Source of the DNA: Bacteroides cellulosilyticus DSM 14838
GTDB taxonomy: Bacteria > Bacteroidota > Bacteroidia > Bacteroidales > Bacteroidaceae
Length of the DNA stretch: 36,256 nucleotides
NCBI RefSeq assembly: GCF_000158035.1
Contig: NZ_EQ973489.1
Location: 270,156 to 306,411 of the forward strand
Direction of reading: 5' to 3'
In this document: positions 10,063-17,470 of the stretch, piece by piece
Position numbering within the stretch: the first letter of the stretch is position 1
How the letters are laid out: each line of letters opens with the position of its first letter
Made by a program: the position numbers and the translations under genes
Notes under the pieces: model-generated
Databases searched by the model: none
What the model was told of the DNA's origin: nothing
The model's input: only the letters and a program-made list of their open reading frames with translations

Positions 10063-10157
10063 AAAGAGGTTGGGTATAAAGTACTGTGCTTGTAGAGGCG
10101 AATCGTCATTCGTTCGGAATACACAAAGTGATTTTGACACAACCTCTTTTCTTTTTT
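10063..10157 (+). terminator. Long hairpin with T-run after susD
   Basis: AAAGAGGTTG (10063-10072) pairs perfectly with CAACCTCTTT (10140-10149), followed by TCTTTTTT. The long loop contains a smaller inverted repeat, CGAAT-CGTC-ATTCG (about 10099-10112). This looks like a terminator or attenuator between the SusC/D pair and the enzyme genes. The small inner repeat resembles extragenic repeats common in Bacteroides, which I could not check. Confidence 0.6.
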
Positions 10158-10170
10158 AAGATATGAAGAT

Positions 10171-11298
10171 ATGAGTAAGCATTTGAATATAACAGGATGT
10201 TTTTTATTCCTTTCTTTTTTCTTTCAAACCATTCTTTCCGCACAAAATACTTCGATTGGTACGAAAGATATTGTTTCCGGTGAAGTCTGGAAAGATACAG
10301 ACGGTAATGTTATTAACGCCCATGGCGGCGGTATCCTCTTCAACAACGGGAAATACTACTGGTTTGGAGAGCACCGGCCTTCTTCCGGTTTTACAACACA
10401 GGTGGGAGTGACATGTTATTCATCAACCGATTTGCGTAACTGGAAGTACGAAGGTGTAGCTTTGGCTGTATCTGACGAAGTGGGAAGTGATATAGAGAAA
10501 GGATGTATCATAGAACGTCCTAAAGTTATTTATAATCAGAAAACAGGAAAATACGTAATGTGGTTCCATTTGGAACTTAAAGGAAGAGGATATGGGCCTT
10601 CCCGTGCCGGAGTTGCAGTAAGCGATACCCCGGCGGGACCTTATCGGTTTATCCGTTCAGGGCGCGTGAATCCCGGTGTCTATCCGCTAAATATGACACG
10701 GGAGGAGCAGAAGCTTACCTGGAATCCGGAAGATTATGAATGGTGGACTCCGGAGTGGCGTGAGGCTGTCAATAAGGGAATGTTTGTGAAACGTGACCTG
10801 GAAGGTGACGGACAGATGTCCCGTGATATGACTTTGTTTGTGGATGATGACGGCACAGCCTACCATATTTATTCCTCGGAAGAGAACCTGACACTCCATA
10901 TCGCAGAATTGTCTGATGATTATCTGAGCCATACCGGAAAGTACATTCGTATATTTCCCGGAGGACATAATGAAGCGCCGGCTATATTTAAGAAGGATGG
11001 AACTTATTGGATGATAGCTTCGGGATGTACAGGATGGGAGCCGAATGAAGCCCGTTTGATGACTGCTTCTTCAATTCTGGGAGAATGGTCGCAATTACCC
11101 AATCCTTGTGTAGGTAAAGATGCGAAAATTACTTTTGGAGGACAAAGTACCTACATACTGCCACTAAAGGATGGTGGATACATGTTTATGGCAGATGTGT
11201 GGCGTCCGAAAAGCTTGTCGGATTCTAGGTATATTTGGCTGCCTGTTCGTTTTAATGGGAAAGGAATTCCATTTATAGAGTGGGTGGATAAGTGGTGA
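10171..11298 (+). CDS. GH43 enzyme, probable exo-beta-1,3-galactanase (GH43_24-like)
   Basis: A 375-residue secreted single-domain five-bladed propeller with a signal peptide ending near SAQ (residue 24). The opening NAHGGGILF...GKYYWFGEHR matches the subfamily that removes galactose from the beta-1,3-galactan backbone of arabinogalactan. That subfamily lacks the normal GH43 catalytic Asp base. Its working residues appear as Glu115 in IIERPK, the Glu237/238 pair in SSEENL and Gln325 in FGGQST, which fits the unusual Glu/Gln arrangement described for exo-beta-1,3-galactanases. The match is by remembered motif, so subfamily and activity are inferred. It is the first enzyme after SusC/D, separated by 145 bases that hold a hairpin. 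Other bifunctional or beta-galactosidase-type activities remain possible. Confidence 0.75.
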   Translation: MSKHLNITGCFLFLSFFFQTILSAQNTSIGTKDIVSGEVWKDTDGNVINAHGGGILFNNGKYYWFGEHRPSSGFTTQVGVTCYSSTDLRNWKYEGVALAVSDEVGSDIEKGCIIERPKVIYNQKTGKYVMWFHLELKGRGYGPSRAGVAVSDTPAGPYRFIRSGRVNPGVYPLNMTREEQKLTWNPEDYEWWTPEWREAVNKGMFVKRDLEGDGQMSRDMTLFVDDDGTAYHIYSSEENLTLHIAELSDDYLSHTGKYIRIFPGGHNEAPAIFKKDGTYWMIASGCTGWEPNEARLMTASSILGEWSQLPNPCVGKDAKITFGGQSTYILPLKDGGYMFMADVWRPKSLSDSRYIWLPVRFNGKGIPFIEWVDKW

Positions 11299-11340
11299 GT
11301 GTGGAGTGAAAATTGGCCATTTTCCTATAGAATGGTCGAT

Positions 11341-11399
11341 TATGTACCCTTTTTGAAATAATTTTAGCAGTTTGGTTTATCTGAAAACGAATATATTTG
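11341..11399 (+). promoter_or_regulatory. Promoter with CCCTTTTT element before the DUF2264 gene
   Basis: TATATTTG (11392-11399) matches TAnnTTTG, and TTTG at 11371-11374 lies 17 bases upstream, close to the expected -33 spacing. The sequence TATGTACCCTTTTTGAA starts at 11341, 51 bp upstream of the -7 element. It resembles elements upstream of 15466 and 24952. The leader to the ATG at 11432 would be about 25 bases. Confidence 0.6.
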
Positions 11400-11431
11400 C
11401 AACGATGAAAAACAACTTATAATTGAATATC

Positions 11432-12676
11432 ATGAAAACGTGGAAATATTTGTGGCTACTGTTGATTGTAGCGTTGTTGGTTCCCCTCAATGTTTCGGCA
11501 AAAAAGAAAACGGAAAAAGTAAAGTCTGATCGTGAACTCTGGGCGGGAATTCTGTACCAGATGGCAGCGCCTGTACTCAGTAATATGAGCGAAGGCAAGT
11601 TGCAGGAAAATATGCTGGTAGAGTTGAGCCCTACATGGGACGGTCGTGATAAGCGGGTGACTTATATGGAATGCTTCGGACGGTTGATGGCCGGACTGGC
11701 TCCGTGGCTGTCACTGCCTGATGATGATACGGCAGAAGGAATACAACGCAAACAATTGCGTGAATGGGCATTAAAGAGCTATGCTCAATCTGTAGATCCG
11801 GAAAGTAAAGATTATCTGTTGTGGCGGAAAGAGGGACAACCCCTGGTGGATGCCGCCTATATAGCTGAAAGTTTTTTGCGCGGATATGACGCTTTGTGGG
11901 TTCCATTGGATGATTTGACAAAACAGCGTTATATTGCTGAATTCCAGCAACTGCGTCGGGTGGATCCACCCTATACGAATTGGTTATTATTCTCTTCAAC
12001 TGTTGAGTGCTTCCTGAAAAAGGCGGGTGCCCAGACGGATTATTACCGTATCACTTCAGCTTTGCGTAAAGTCGATGAATGGTATGTAGGAGATGGCTGG
12101 TACAGTGACGGAGAGGATTTCGCCTTCGATTATTACAATAGTTTTGTGATTCATCCCATGTATGTGGAATGCCTTGAAGTGATGACAAATGGCGGAAAGC
12201 AGAATATCTGGAATGTGAAAGGCGGAAACTTTCCGAATGCCTTGAAGCGTATGCAGCGTTTCGGCATGATATTGGAACGTTTTGTTTCTCCCGAAGGCAC
12301 TTTCCCGGTATTTGGCCGTTCGATTACTTACCGTACCGGCGTACTGCAACCGCTTGCCTTACTGTCATTGCGTGGTTGGTTACCAAAAGAATTGCCTGCC
12401 GGACAGGTACGTGCGGCAATGACCGCTGTCATTCAGCGTATGTTCGGTGATAATCGCAACTTCAATGCGGAAGGCTATCTGACATTAGGTTTCAACGGTT
12501 CCCAACCTAATATATCGGATTGGTATACCAATAATGGCAGCCTATATTTGGCCTCACTTGCTTTCCTGCCGTTAGGATTGCCCGCTGACGCTCCTTTCTG
12601 GACGGATGCCCCGCAACCGTGGACATCAAAGAAGGCGTGGGGTGGAGAAGACTTCCCGAAAGATCACGCCTATTAA
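11432..12676 (+). CDS. DUF2264 / GH154-type enzyme, probable beta-glucuronidase
   Basis: A 414-residue exported protein. The ATG at 11432 starts a clear signal peptide ending near VSA; the TTG at 11423 is rejected. The body is an all-helical, toroid-like DUF2264 protein. It has a conserved early WDGRDKRVTYMECFGRLMAG segment, WLLFSSTVECF, and a WYVGDGWYSDGEDFAFDYYNSFVIHPM region rich in acidic and aromatic residues, followed by FGRSITYRTG. To my recollection, DUF2264 proteins founded family GH154 with a Bacteroides beta-glucuronidase from an arabinogalactan locus. That would suit removal of glucuronic acid from arabinogalactan side chains here. Catalytic residues cannot be assigned from sequence alone. 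It has its own promoter, and the GH145-like gene follows after 13 bases, so the two are probably one transcript. The family call is solid; the activity is inferred. Confidence 0.75.
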   Translation: MKTWKYLWLLLIVALLVPLNVSAKKKTEKVKSDRELWAGILYQMAAPVLSNMSEGKLQENMLVELSPTWDGRDKRVTYMECFGRLMAGLAPWLSLPDDDTAEGIQRKQLREWALKSYAQSVDPESKDYLLWRKEGQPLVDAAYIAESFLRGYDALWVPLDDLTKQRYIAEFQQLRRVDPPYTNWLLFSSTVECFLKKAGAQTDYYRITSALRKVDEWYVGDGWYSDGEDFAFDYYNSFVIHPMYVECLEVMTNGGKQNIWNVKGGNFPNALKRMQRFGMILERFVSPEGTFPVFGRSITYRTGVLQPLALLSLRGWLPKELPAGQVRAAMTAVIQRMFGDNRNFNAEGYLTLGFNGSQPNISDWYTNNGSLYLASLAFLPLGLPADAPFWTDAPQPWTSKKAWGGEDFPKDHAY

Positions 12677-12689
12677 GAAATAAGTTATC

Positions 12690-13991
12690 ATGAACAGATA
12701 CATTCTCTTTTTCTTTCTGATTCTCTCGACACTTACCACGCTCCGGGCACAACAGTCCCGGCTCGTGGAAGTGGGGAATGGGTATAGCCAGACATCAGTC
12801 AACACTACTGTCTTCAGAAACAATTCACTTGTGACGCAGGGAGACGAACAGTATATCAGTTACTATGACGGCGACGGCTATCTGGTACTCGGTAAACGGA
12901 AGTTGGACTCTGACCAATGGACACTGAAGCGGACACAATACAAGGGAAATGTGAAAGATGCCCATAACATAATCAGCATGATGCTGGATGGCGAGGGGTA
13001 TCTGCATCTCTCATTCGACCACCATGGGCATAAACTGAATTATTGCCGTAGCACCGCCCCTTATACGCTGGAACTTGGAGATAAGGAACCGATGACCGGT
13101 GTGGATGAAGGTAATGTGACTTATCCGGAATTCTATCCGTTGAATGGGGGAGATTTGCTGTTTGTTTATCGCTCCGGCTCTTCCGGACGGGGGAATCTGG
13201 TGATGAATCATTATTCTGTAAAGGAGAAGAAGTGGAATCGTGTACAAGATGTGCTGATAGATGGTGAAGACCAACGGAATGCCTACTGGCAACTCTATGT
13301 GGATGAACAAGGCACGATTCACCTATCTTGGGTGTGGCGCGAAACGTGGCACGTGGAGACAAATCATGATCTTTGTTATGCCCGTTCTTACGATAATGGT
13401 GTGACCTGGTACAAAGCAAATGGCAAGAAATACGATTTACCTATCCGGTATAATAATGCGGAATATGCCTGCCGCATCCCGCAAAACTCAGAACTGATCA
13501 ATCAGACCAGTATGAGTGCCGATGCAAGCGGTAACCCGTACATTGCCACGTATTGGCGTGATCCTGACAGCGAAGTACCGCAATACCGTATTGTGTGGCA
13601 TGACGGACAGATGTGGCACAATCGCCAGGTTTCGAACCGCCATACTCCCTTTTCTCTGAAAGGGGGCGGTACGAAGATGATTCCTATCGCCCGCCCGCGT
13701 ATCGTAGTGGATGGTGGCGAGATATTTTATATTTTCCGTGATGAGGAACGGGGAAGCCGGGTATCGCTGGCGCACGCTGCGGCTGTAGGAGTAGGTAAGT
13801 GGACGTTTACCGATCTGACCAACTTCCCGGTAGATGCTTGGGAACCGTCTCACGATACGGAATTGTGGAAGCAAAAACGTCGTCTTCATCTCTTTGTGCA
13901 GCACACCAAACAAGGTGATGGAGAACGTAGGGTAGAGTTTGCCCCTCAACCGGTATATGTGCTGGAAGTTGTAAAGCCTAAGGGCGATTGA
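12690..13991 (+). CDS. GH145-like BNR_4 seven-bladed propeller with Gln at the catalytic His site
   Basis: A 433-residue exported protein with a signal peptide ending near LRA (residue 20). It has BNR_4-type propeller blades: VNTTVFRNNSLVTQGDEQYI, SISYYDGDGYLVLGKRKL-like strands, DAHNIISMMLDGEGYLHLSFDHHG, and GTIHLSWVWRET. GH145 is the family of Bacteroides alpha-L-rhamnosidases that cleave L-Rha-alpha-1,4-GlcA, with a single catalytic His near residue 48. Here the VT-x-GD position that should carry this His is Gln50 (CAG, 12837-12839). As I recall, orthologues from B. cellulosilyticus and B. intestinalis were reported with the same change and lacked rhamnosidase activity. This protein may therefore be a binding protein or a lyase-like enzyme using the other face of the propeller. 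It lies between a probable glucuronidase and a GH105 gene, which supports a role on uronic-acid caps. Confidence 0.75.
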   Translation: MNRYILFFFLILSTLTTLRAQQSRLVEVGNGYSQTSVNTTVFRNNSLVTQGDEQYISYYDGDGYLVLGKRKLDSDQWTLKRTQYKGNVKDAHNIISMMLDGEGYLHLSFDHHGHKLNYCRSTAPYTLELGDKEPMTGVDEGNVTYPEFYPLNGGDLLFVYRSGSSGRGNLVMNHYSVKEKKWNRVQDVLIDGEDQRNAYWQLYVDEQGTIHLSWVWRETWHVETNHDLCYARSYDNGVTWYKANGKKYDLPIRYNNAEYACRIPQNSELINQTSMSADASGNPYIATYWRDPDSEVPQYRIVWHDGQMWHNRQVSNRHTPFSLKGGGTKMIPIARPRIVVDGGEIFYIFRDEERGSRVSLAHAAAVGVGKWTFTDLTNFPVDAWEPSHDTELWKQKRRLHLFVQHTKQGDGERRVEFAPQPVYVLEVVKPKGD

Positions 13992-14013
13992 AAGCCTTAC
14001 ATAAGATGATTCT

Positions 14014-14130
14014 GTTTTCAACGTGATGAAACTCTATTTTCACAAAGGAGAAACAATCGTTTCAGTACGATGAAACATTGGTTCCGCCATGTTGGAAATA
14101 TTGTTTCAATAGAGAGAAACAGAATGAAAC
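14014..14130. promoter_or_regulatory. Cluster of GTTTC/GAAAC half-sites before the GH105 gene
   Basis: The 190-base gap between the GH145-like and GH105 genes has six GTTTC/GAAAC half-sites: TGAAAC 14027-14032, GAAAC 14050-14054, GTTTCA 14059-14064, TGAAAC 14071-14076, GTTTCA 14103-14108, and GAAAC/TGAAAC at 14116-14130. GTTTCA-GTACGA-TGAAAC (14059-14076) is an exact inverted repeat, and GAAAC-AATC-GTTTC (14050-14063) is a second, overlapping one. This suggests an operator array. There is no clear TAnnTTTG in the gap. Confidence 0.45.
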
Positions 14131-14181
14131 ATTAAACGCTCAGACAATTAGTATAGTAAATAGATAAAGAATAGCAAGAGT

Positions 14182-15306
14182 ATGAATAAGTATTTAGTAA
14201 ACATCCTGATTGGGGCTTTTTGCTGGAGTGGAATGTCCGCTTGTGCATCCCCCAAGGATGAGGCCAAAGAGATTGTGGATATTATTTATAAAGTGAATAA
14301 CTACTGGCAAACTCAGAATCCTGAGCACGGACGCTCTTTCTGGGACAATGCAGCTTACCATAGTGGTAACATGGAAGCGTTCTTTCTGACCGGTGACTCC
14401 GATTTCATGAACTACTCCAAGGCTTGGGCTGAACATAATCAATGGAAAGGTGCTAAGTCGGATAATAAAGCCGAATGGAAATACAGCTATGGCGAGAGTG
14501 ACGATTATGTGCTTTTTGGTGATTACCAGATTTGTTTCCAGACGTATGCCGATTTATACAATATAGAACCGGATACTCAAAAAATAGCTCGTGCCCGCGA
14601 AGTGATGGAATATCAGATGAGTACGGATAAGAATGATTATTGGTGGTGGGCTGACGGTCTTTACATGGTGATGCCTGTGATGACTAAACTATATAAGATT
14701 ACCGGCAATCCACTTTATCTGGAGAAACTGCATGAGTACTGGGCATTTGCCGACAGTCTGATGTACGATCCGGAAGATGCGCTTTATTATCGTGACGGAA
14801 AATATCTCTATCCTAAACATAAAAGTGTGAATGGTAAGAAAGATTTTTGGGCTCGTGGAGATGGATGGGTTTTAGCTGCTTTGGCTAAAGTCCTGAAAGA
14901 TTTGCCTGAAACAGATAAATACCGTCAGGAATATATAGACCGTTACCGCGCGATGGCAAAAGCTGTGGCAGCCTGTCAGCAGCCGGAAGGATACTGGACA
15001 CGGAGTTTACTTGATCCGGAACATGCACCCGGATCGGAAACCAGTGGCACTGCTTTCTTTACTTATGGTCTGCTGTGGGGTATGAATAATGGCTTTTTGG
15101 ATAAGGCTACTTATCAGCCTGTAGTAGAAAAAGCCTGGAAGTACCTGACGACTGTTGCTTTGCAGCCGGATGGACGCATTGGCTATGTGCAGCCTATCGG
15201 TGAGAAGGCCATTCCAGGACAAGTGGTAGATGCCAATTCAACAGCTAACTTTGGAGTAGGGGCTTTCTTACTGGCGGCTTGCGAAATGGTACGATTCCTG
15301 AATTGA
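14182..15306 (+). CDS. GH105 unsaturated uronyl hydrolase (lipoprotein)
   Basis: A 374-residue (alpha/alpha)6-toroid enzyme that hydrates and releases 4,5-unsaturated uronic acid from the non-reducing end of lyase products. The N-terminus has a lipoprotein-type signal with Cys21 in MSAC. The conserved catalytic Asp is Asp158 in WWWADGLYMVMP, corresponding to the Asp of YteR-type enzymes. The FWARGDGWVLAAL segment near residue 230, the HAPGSETSGTAFFTYGLLWG segment and the DANSTANFGVGAFLLA C-terminus are family signatures. Its neighbours point to unsaturated glucuronic acid from arabinogalactan rather than pectin as the substrate. No recognised lyase lies in the window, so its substrate must come from elsewhere or from the GH145-like protein upstream. 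A hairpin follows the gene. Confidence 0.9.
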   Translation: MNKYLVNILIGAFCWSGMSACASPKDEAKEIVDIIYKVNNYWQTQNPEHGRSFWDNAAYHSGNMEAFFLTGDSDFMNYSKAWAEHNQWKGAKSDNKAEWKYSYGESDDYVLFGDYQICFQTYADLYNIEPDTQKIARAREVMEYQMSTDKNDYWWWADGLYMVMPVMTKLYKITGNPLYLEKLHEYWAFADSLMYDPEDALYYRDGKYLYPKHKSVNGKKDFWARGDGWVLAALAKVLKDLPETDKYRQEYIDRYRAMAKAVAACQQPEGYWTRSLLDPEHAPGSETSGTAFFTYGLLWGMNNGFLDKATYQPVVEKAWKYLTTVALQPDGRIGYVQPIGEKAIPGQVVDANSTANFGVGAFLLAACEMVRFLN

Positions 15307-15331
15307 TTATTCTATTTTTTCCAGAAGATAC

Positions 15332-15367
15332 AAAATGGAGTTTGTCGGCATTGGCAAGCTCCATTTT
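15332..15367 (+). terminator. Hairpin terminator after the GH105 gene
   Basis: Bases 15332-15344 and 15355-15367 pair over 13 positions with one mismatch around a 10-base loop. The outer AAAATGGAG/CTCCATTTT arms are perfect. The hairpin starts 25 bases after the stop codon. The T-rich 3' arm provides the usual weak pairing, so it probably ends the GH105 transcript. Confidence 0.7.
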
Positions 15368-15417
15368 GGTTTAATAACCTGGGTAAATCTTTGTTTTTTA
15401 ATGAAATGACACAAAAT

Positions 15418-15473
15418 TATTCCCTTTTTGCATGATTCGTGGTAGTATATTCCCTTTTTTATGTGTATTTTTG
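15418..15473 (+). promoter_or_regulatory. Promoter with a 30-bp-spaced direct repeat before the tandem GH43 gene
   Basis: TATTTTTG (15466-15473) matches TAnnTTTG, about 26 bases before the chosen ATG. Upstream lies a direct repeat, TATTCCCTTTTT, at 15418-15429 and 15448-15459, spaced 30 bp. The first copy is 48 bp upstream of the -7 element. No TTTG is seen at the expected -33 position, suggesting an activator-dependent promoter. This would drive the run of genes from 15499 to 24881, which have short gaps. Confidence 0.6.
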
Positions 15474-15498
15474 ACACCCAATAACTAACGTGAATTTT

Positions 15499-17430
15499 AT
15501 GAGGAACACTATGAGACATTTTGCAGTTGCTATTAGTTTAATGTTGGCAATGACATTGCCTTCTTTTTCCCAACAACATCCTATCGTTGAAAAAGATTAT
15601 GTGGCTTATTTGTTTACCTACTTTACAGGTAACCACATCAGTGAAGAAGCTGTATGTTATGCCGTAAGTATGGACGGATATACATATTGGGCACTGAATG
15701 ACGGTAAGCCCGTTCTTGATTCAAAAGTAATCAGTTCGACCGGTGGTGTGCGCGACCCGCATATCCTGAGAAGCCAGGACGGTCATACCTTTTATATGGT
15801 GGTAACAGATATGGTATCTGACAATGGTTGGGATTCGAACCGTGCAATGGTGCTGCTGAAGTCCAATGACCTTGTAAACTGGACGCATTCCATCATCAAC
15901 ATGCAGAAACGTTATAAAGGACAGGAAAAGCTGAAACGTGTTTGGGCACCGCAGACGGTTTTTGATCCTGAAGCCGGAAAATATATGGTGTACTGGTCTA
16001 TGCAGTATGCCGGTGGAGCCGATATCATCTACTATGCATATGCCAATGATGACTTTACAGATCTGATTGGTGAACCGAAGCCACTCTTCATTCCGGAGAA
16101 TAAGAAATCATGTATCGACGGGGATATTGTCTATAAAGACGGTGTTTTCCACCTGTTCTATAAGACAGAGGGACATGGAAACGGTATTAAAGTGGCAACC
16201 ACCCGTTCACTGACTTCCGGTCAATGGGAAGAAGAACCGGACTACAAGCAGCAAACAAAGGACGCTGTAGAAGGAGCTGGCACATTTAAACTGATAAACC
16301 AGGATAAGTATATATTAATGTATGATGTATATATGAAAGGCAAATATCAGTTTACGGAAACCACCGATCTGAAGAACTTCAAAGTGATAGACAGTGAAGT
16401 GAAGATGAACTTCCATCCCCGCCACGGAACGATTATTCCTATCACGCGCGATGAATTGATCCGTATCACGGATAAATGGGGCAAGCCTGCCGAATTGGGT
16501 GCAATACCGAATAATCCTGTACTGCCCGGCTTCCATGCCGACCCTGAAATCTTATACTCAAACAAGACAAAGAAATATTATATCTATTCCACAACAGACG
16601 GACAACCCGGCTGGGGCGGATGGTACTTCACTGTTTTTTCTTCAACCGACCTGAAGAACTGGAACTATGAAGGCGTTATGCTGGATTTGAAATCCGAACA
16701 GGTACCTTGGGCGAATGGAAATGCCTGGGCACCGTGTATTGAAGAAAAACTCATCAAGGGAGAATACAAGTACTTCTTTTATTATAGCGGCAATCCTGCC
16801 AAAGGCGGAGGAAAGCAAATTGGCGTAGCAATGGCCGACTCACCTACCGGACCGTTTACCGATCTGGGACAGCCCATCATTACAGACTCTCCTGTAGGAC
16901 ACGGACAGCAGATAGACGTGGATGTCTTTACCGATCCCGTATCCGGTAAACCCTATCTGTATTGGGGTAATGGCTACATGGCCGGCGCCGAACTGAATAA
17001 AGATATGATTTCCATCAAGAAGAAAACACTTACGGTAATGACTCCCGAAGGAGGAACCTTGCAGGATTATGCATTCCGCGAAGCTCCTTATGTATTTTAC
17101 CGTAACGGACTTTATTATTTTATGTGGTCGGTAGATGACACCGGTTCACCCAACTATCATGTGGCTTACGGTACATCTAAATCGCCGCTGGGACCTATCG
17201 AGGTAGCTAAAGATCCGATTGTACTGATTCAGAATCCGGAGAAACAAATCTACGGTCCTGCACACAATGCAGTGCTACAAATTCCGGGTACGGATGAGTG
17301 GTATATCGTTTACCATCGTATTAATAAGAACTTCCTGAAAGATGGTCCGGGCGTGCACCGCGAGGTGTGCATCGATCGCATGGAATTCAATGCGGACGGA
17401 ACCATTAAGCCGGTAGTGCCAACCCTTTAA
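15499..17430 (+). CDS. Tandem GH43-GH43 enzyme, probable arabinofuranosidase
   Basis: A 643-residue exported protein made of two complete GH43 five-bladed propellers. ATG 15499 (or 15511) precedes a signal peptide ending near SFSQ; GTG 15490 is rejected. Module 1 (about residues 28-335) has the GH43 triad Asp86 (GVRDPH), Asp207 (CIDGD) and Glu258 (VEGAG). Module 2 (about 340-643) has Asp348 (FHADPE), Asp475 (IDVDVF) and Glu528 (FREAP). Both therefore look catalytically competent. GH43 enzymes invert alpha-L-arabinofuranosyl, beta-xylosyl or galactosyl bonds; alpha-L-arabinofuranosidase is the likely activity here. Module 1 shares its start (AYLFTYF, then YAVSMDGYTYWALNDGKPV) with the C-terminal module of the next gene and with the N-terminus of the gene after that. 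The next gene follows after a 40-base gap. Confidence 0.85.
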   Translation: MRNTMRHFAVAISLMLAMTLPSFSQQHPIVEKDYVAYLFTYFTGNHISEEAVCYAVSMDGYTYWALNDGKPVLDSKVISSTGGVRDPHILRSQDGHTFYMVVTDMVSDNGWDSNRAMVLLKSNDLVNWTHSIINMQKRYKGQEKLKRVWAPQTVFDPEAGKYMVYWSMQYAGGADIIYYAYANDDFTDLIGEPKPLFIPENKKSCIDGDIVYKDGVFHLFYKTEGHGNGIKVATTRSLTSGQWEEEPDYKQQTKDAVEGAGTFKLINQDKYILMYDVYMKGKYQFTETTDLKNFKVIDSEVKMNFHPRHGTIIPITRDELIRITDKWGKPAELGAIPNNPVLPGFHADPEILYSNKTKKYYIYSTTDGQPGWGGWYFTVFSSTDLKNWNYEGVMLDLKSEQVPWANGNAWAPCIEEKLIKGEYKYFFYYSGNPAKGGGKQIGVAMADSPTGPFTDLGQPIITDSPVGHGQQIDVDVFTDPVSGKPYLYWGNGYMAGAELNKDMISIKKKTLTVMTPEGGTLQDYAFREAPYVFYRNGLYYFMWSVDDTGSPNYHVAYGTSKSPLGPIEVAKDPIVLIQNPEKQIYGPAHNAVLQIPGTDEWYIVYHRINKNFLKDGPGVHREVCIDRMEFNADGTIKPVVPTL

Positions 17431-17470
17431 TTATATGACTATTAAAATACCAGAGAAACATTATTTGATC

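Noticed and set aside
10099..10112. Mobile-element end or REP sequence in the susD hairpin loop
   Set aside because: The inner repeat is only 5+5 bases, with no transposase or target duplication nearby. It may be an extragenic repeat, but that cannot be shown from one copy.
13011..13419. Two minus-strand ORFs inside the GH145-like gene
   Set aside because: They overlap each other and the sense gene. Neither shows domain features, and the sense frame has clear propeller motifs throughout.
14014..14130. Short CRISPR-like array
   Set aside because: The repeated unit is only 5-6 bases, in both orientations and at irregular spacing, so it is an operator-like cluster rather than an array.
17435..17470. 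Upstream start for the GH97-GH43 gene
   Set aside because: The 12 added residues precede a complete signal peptide that starts at 17471.
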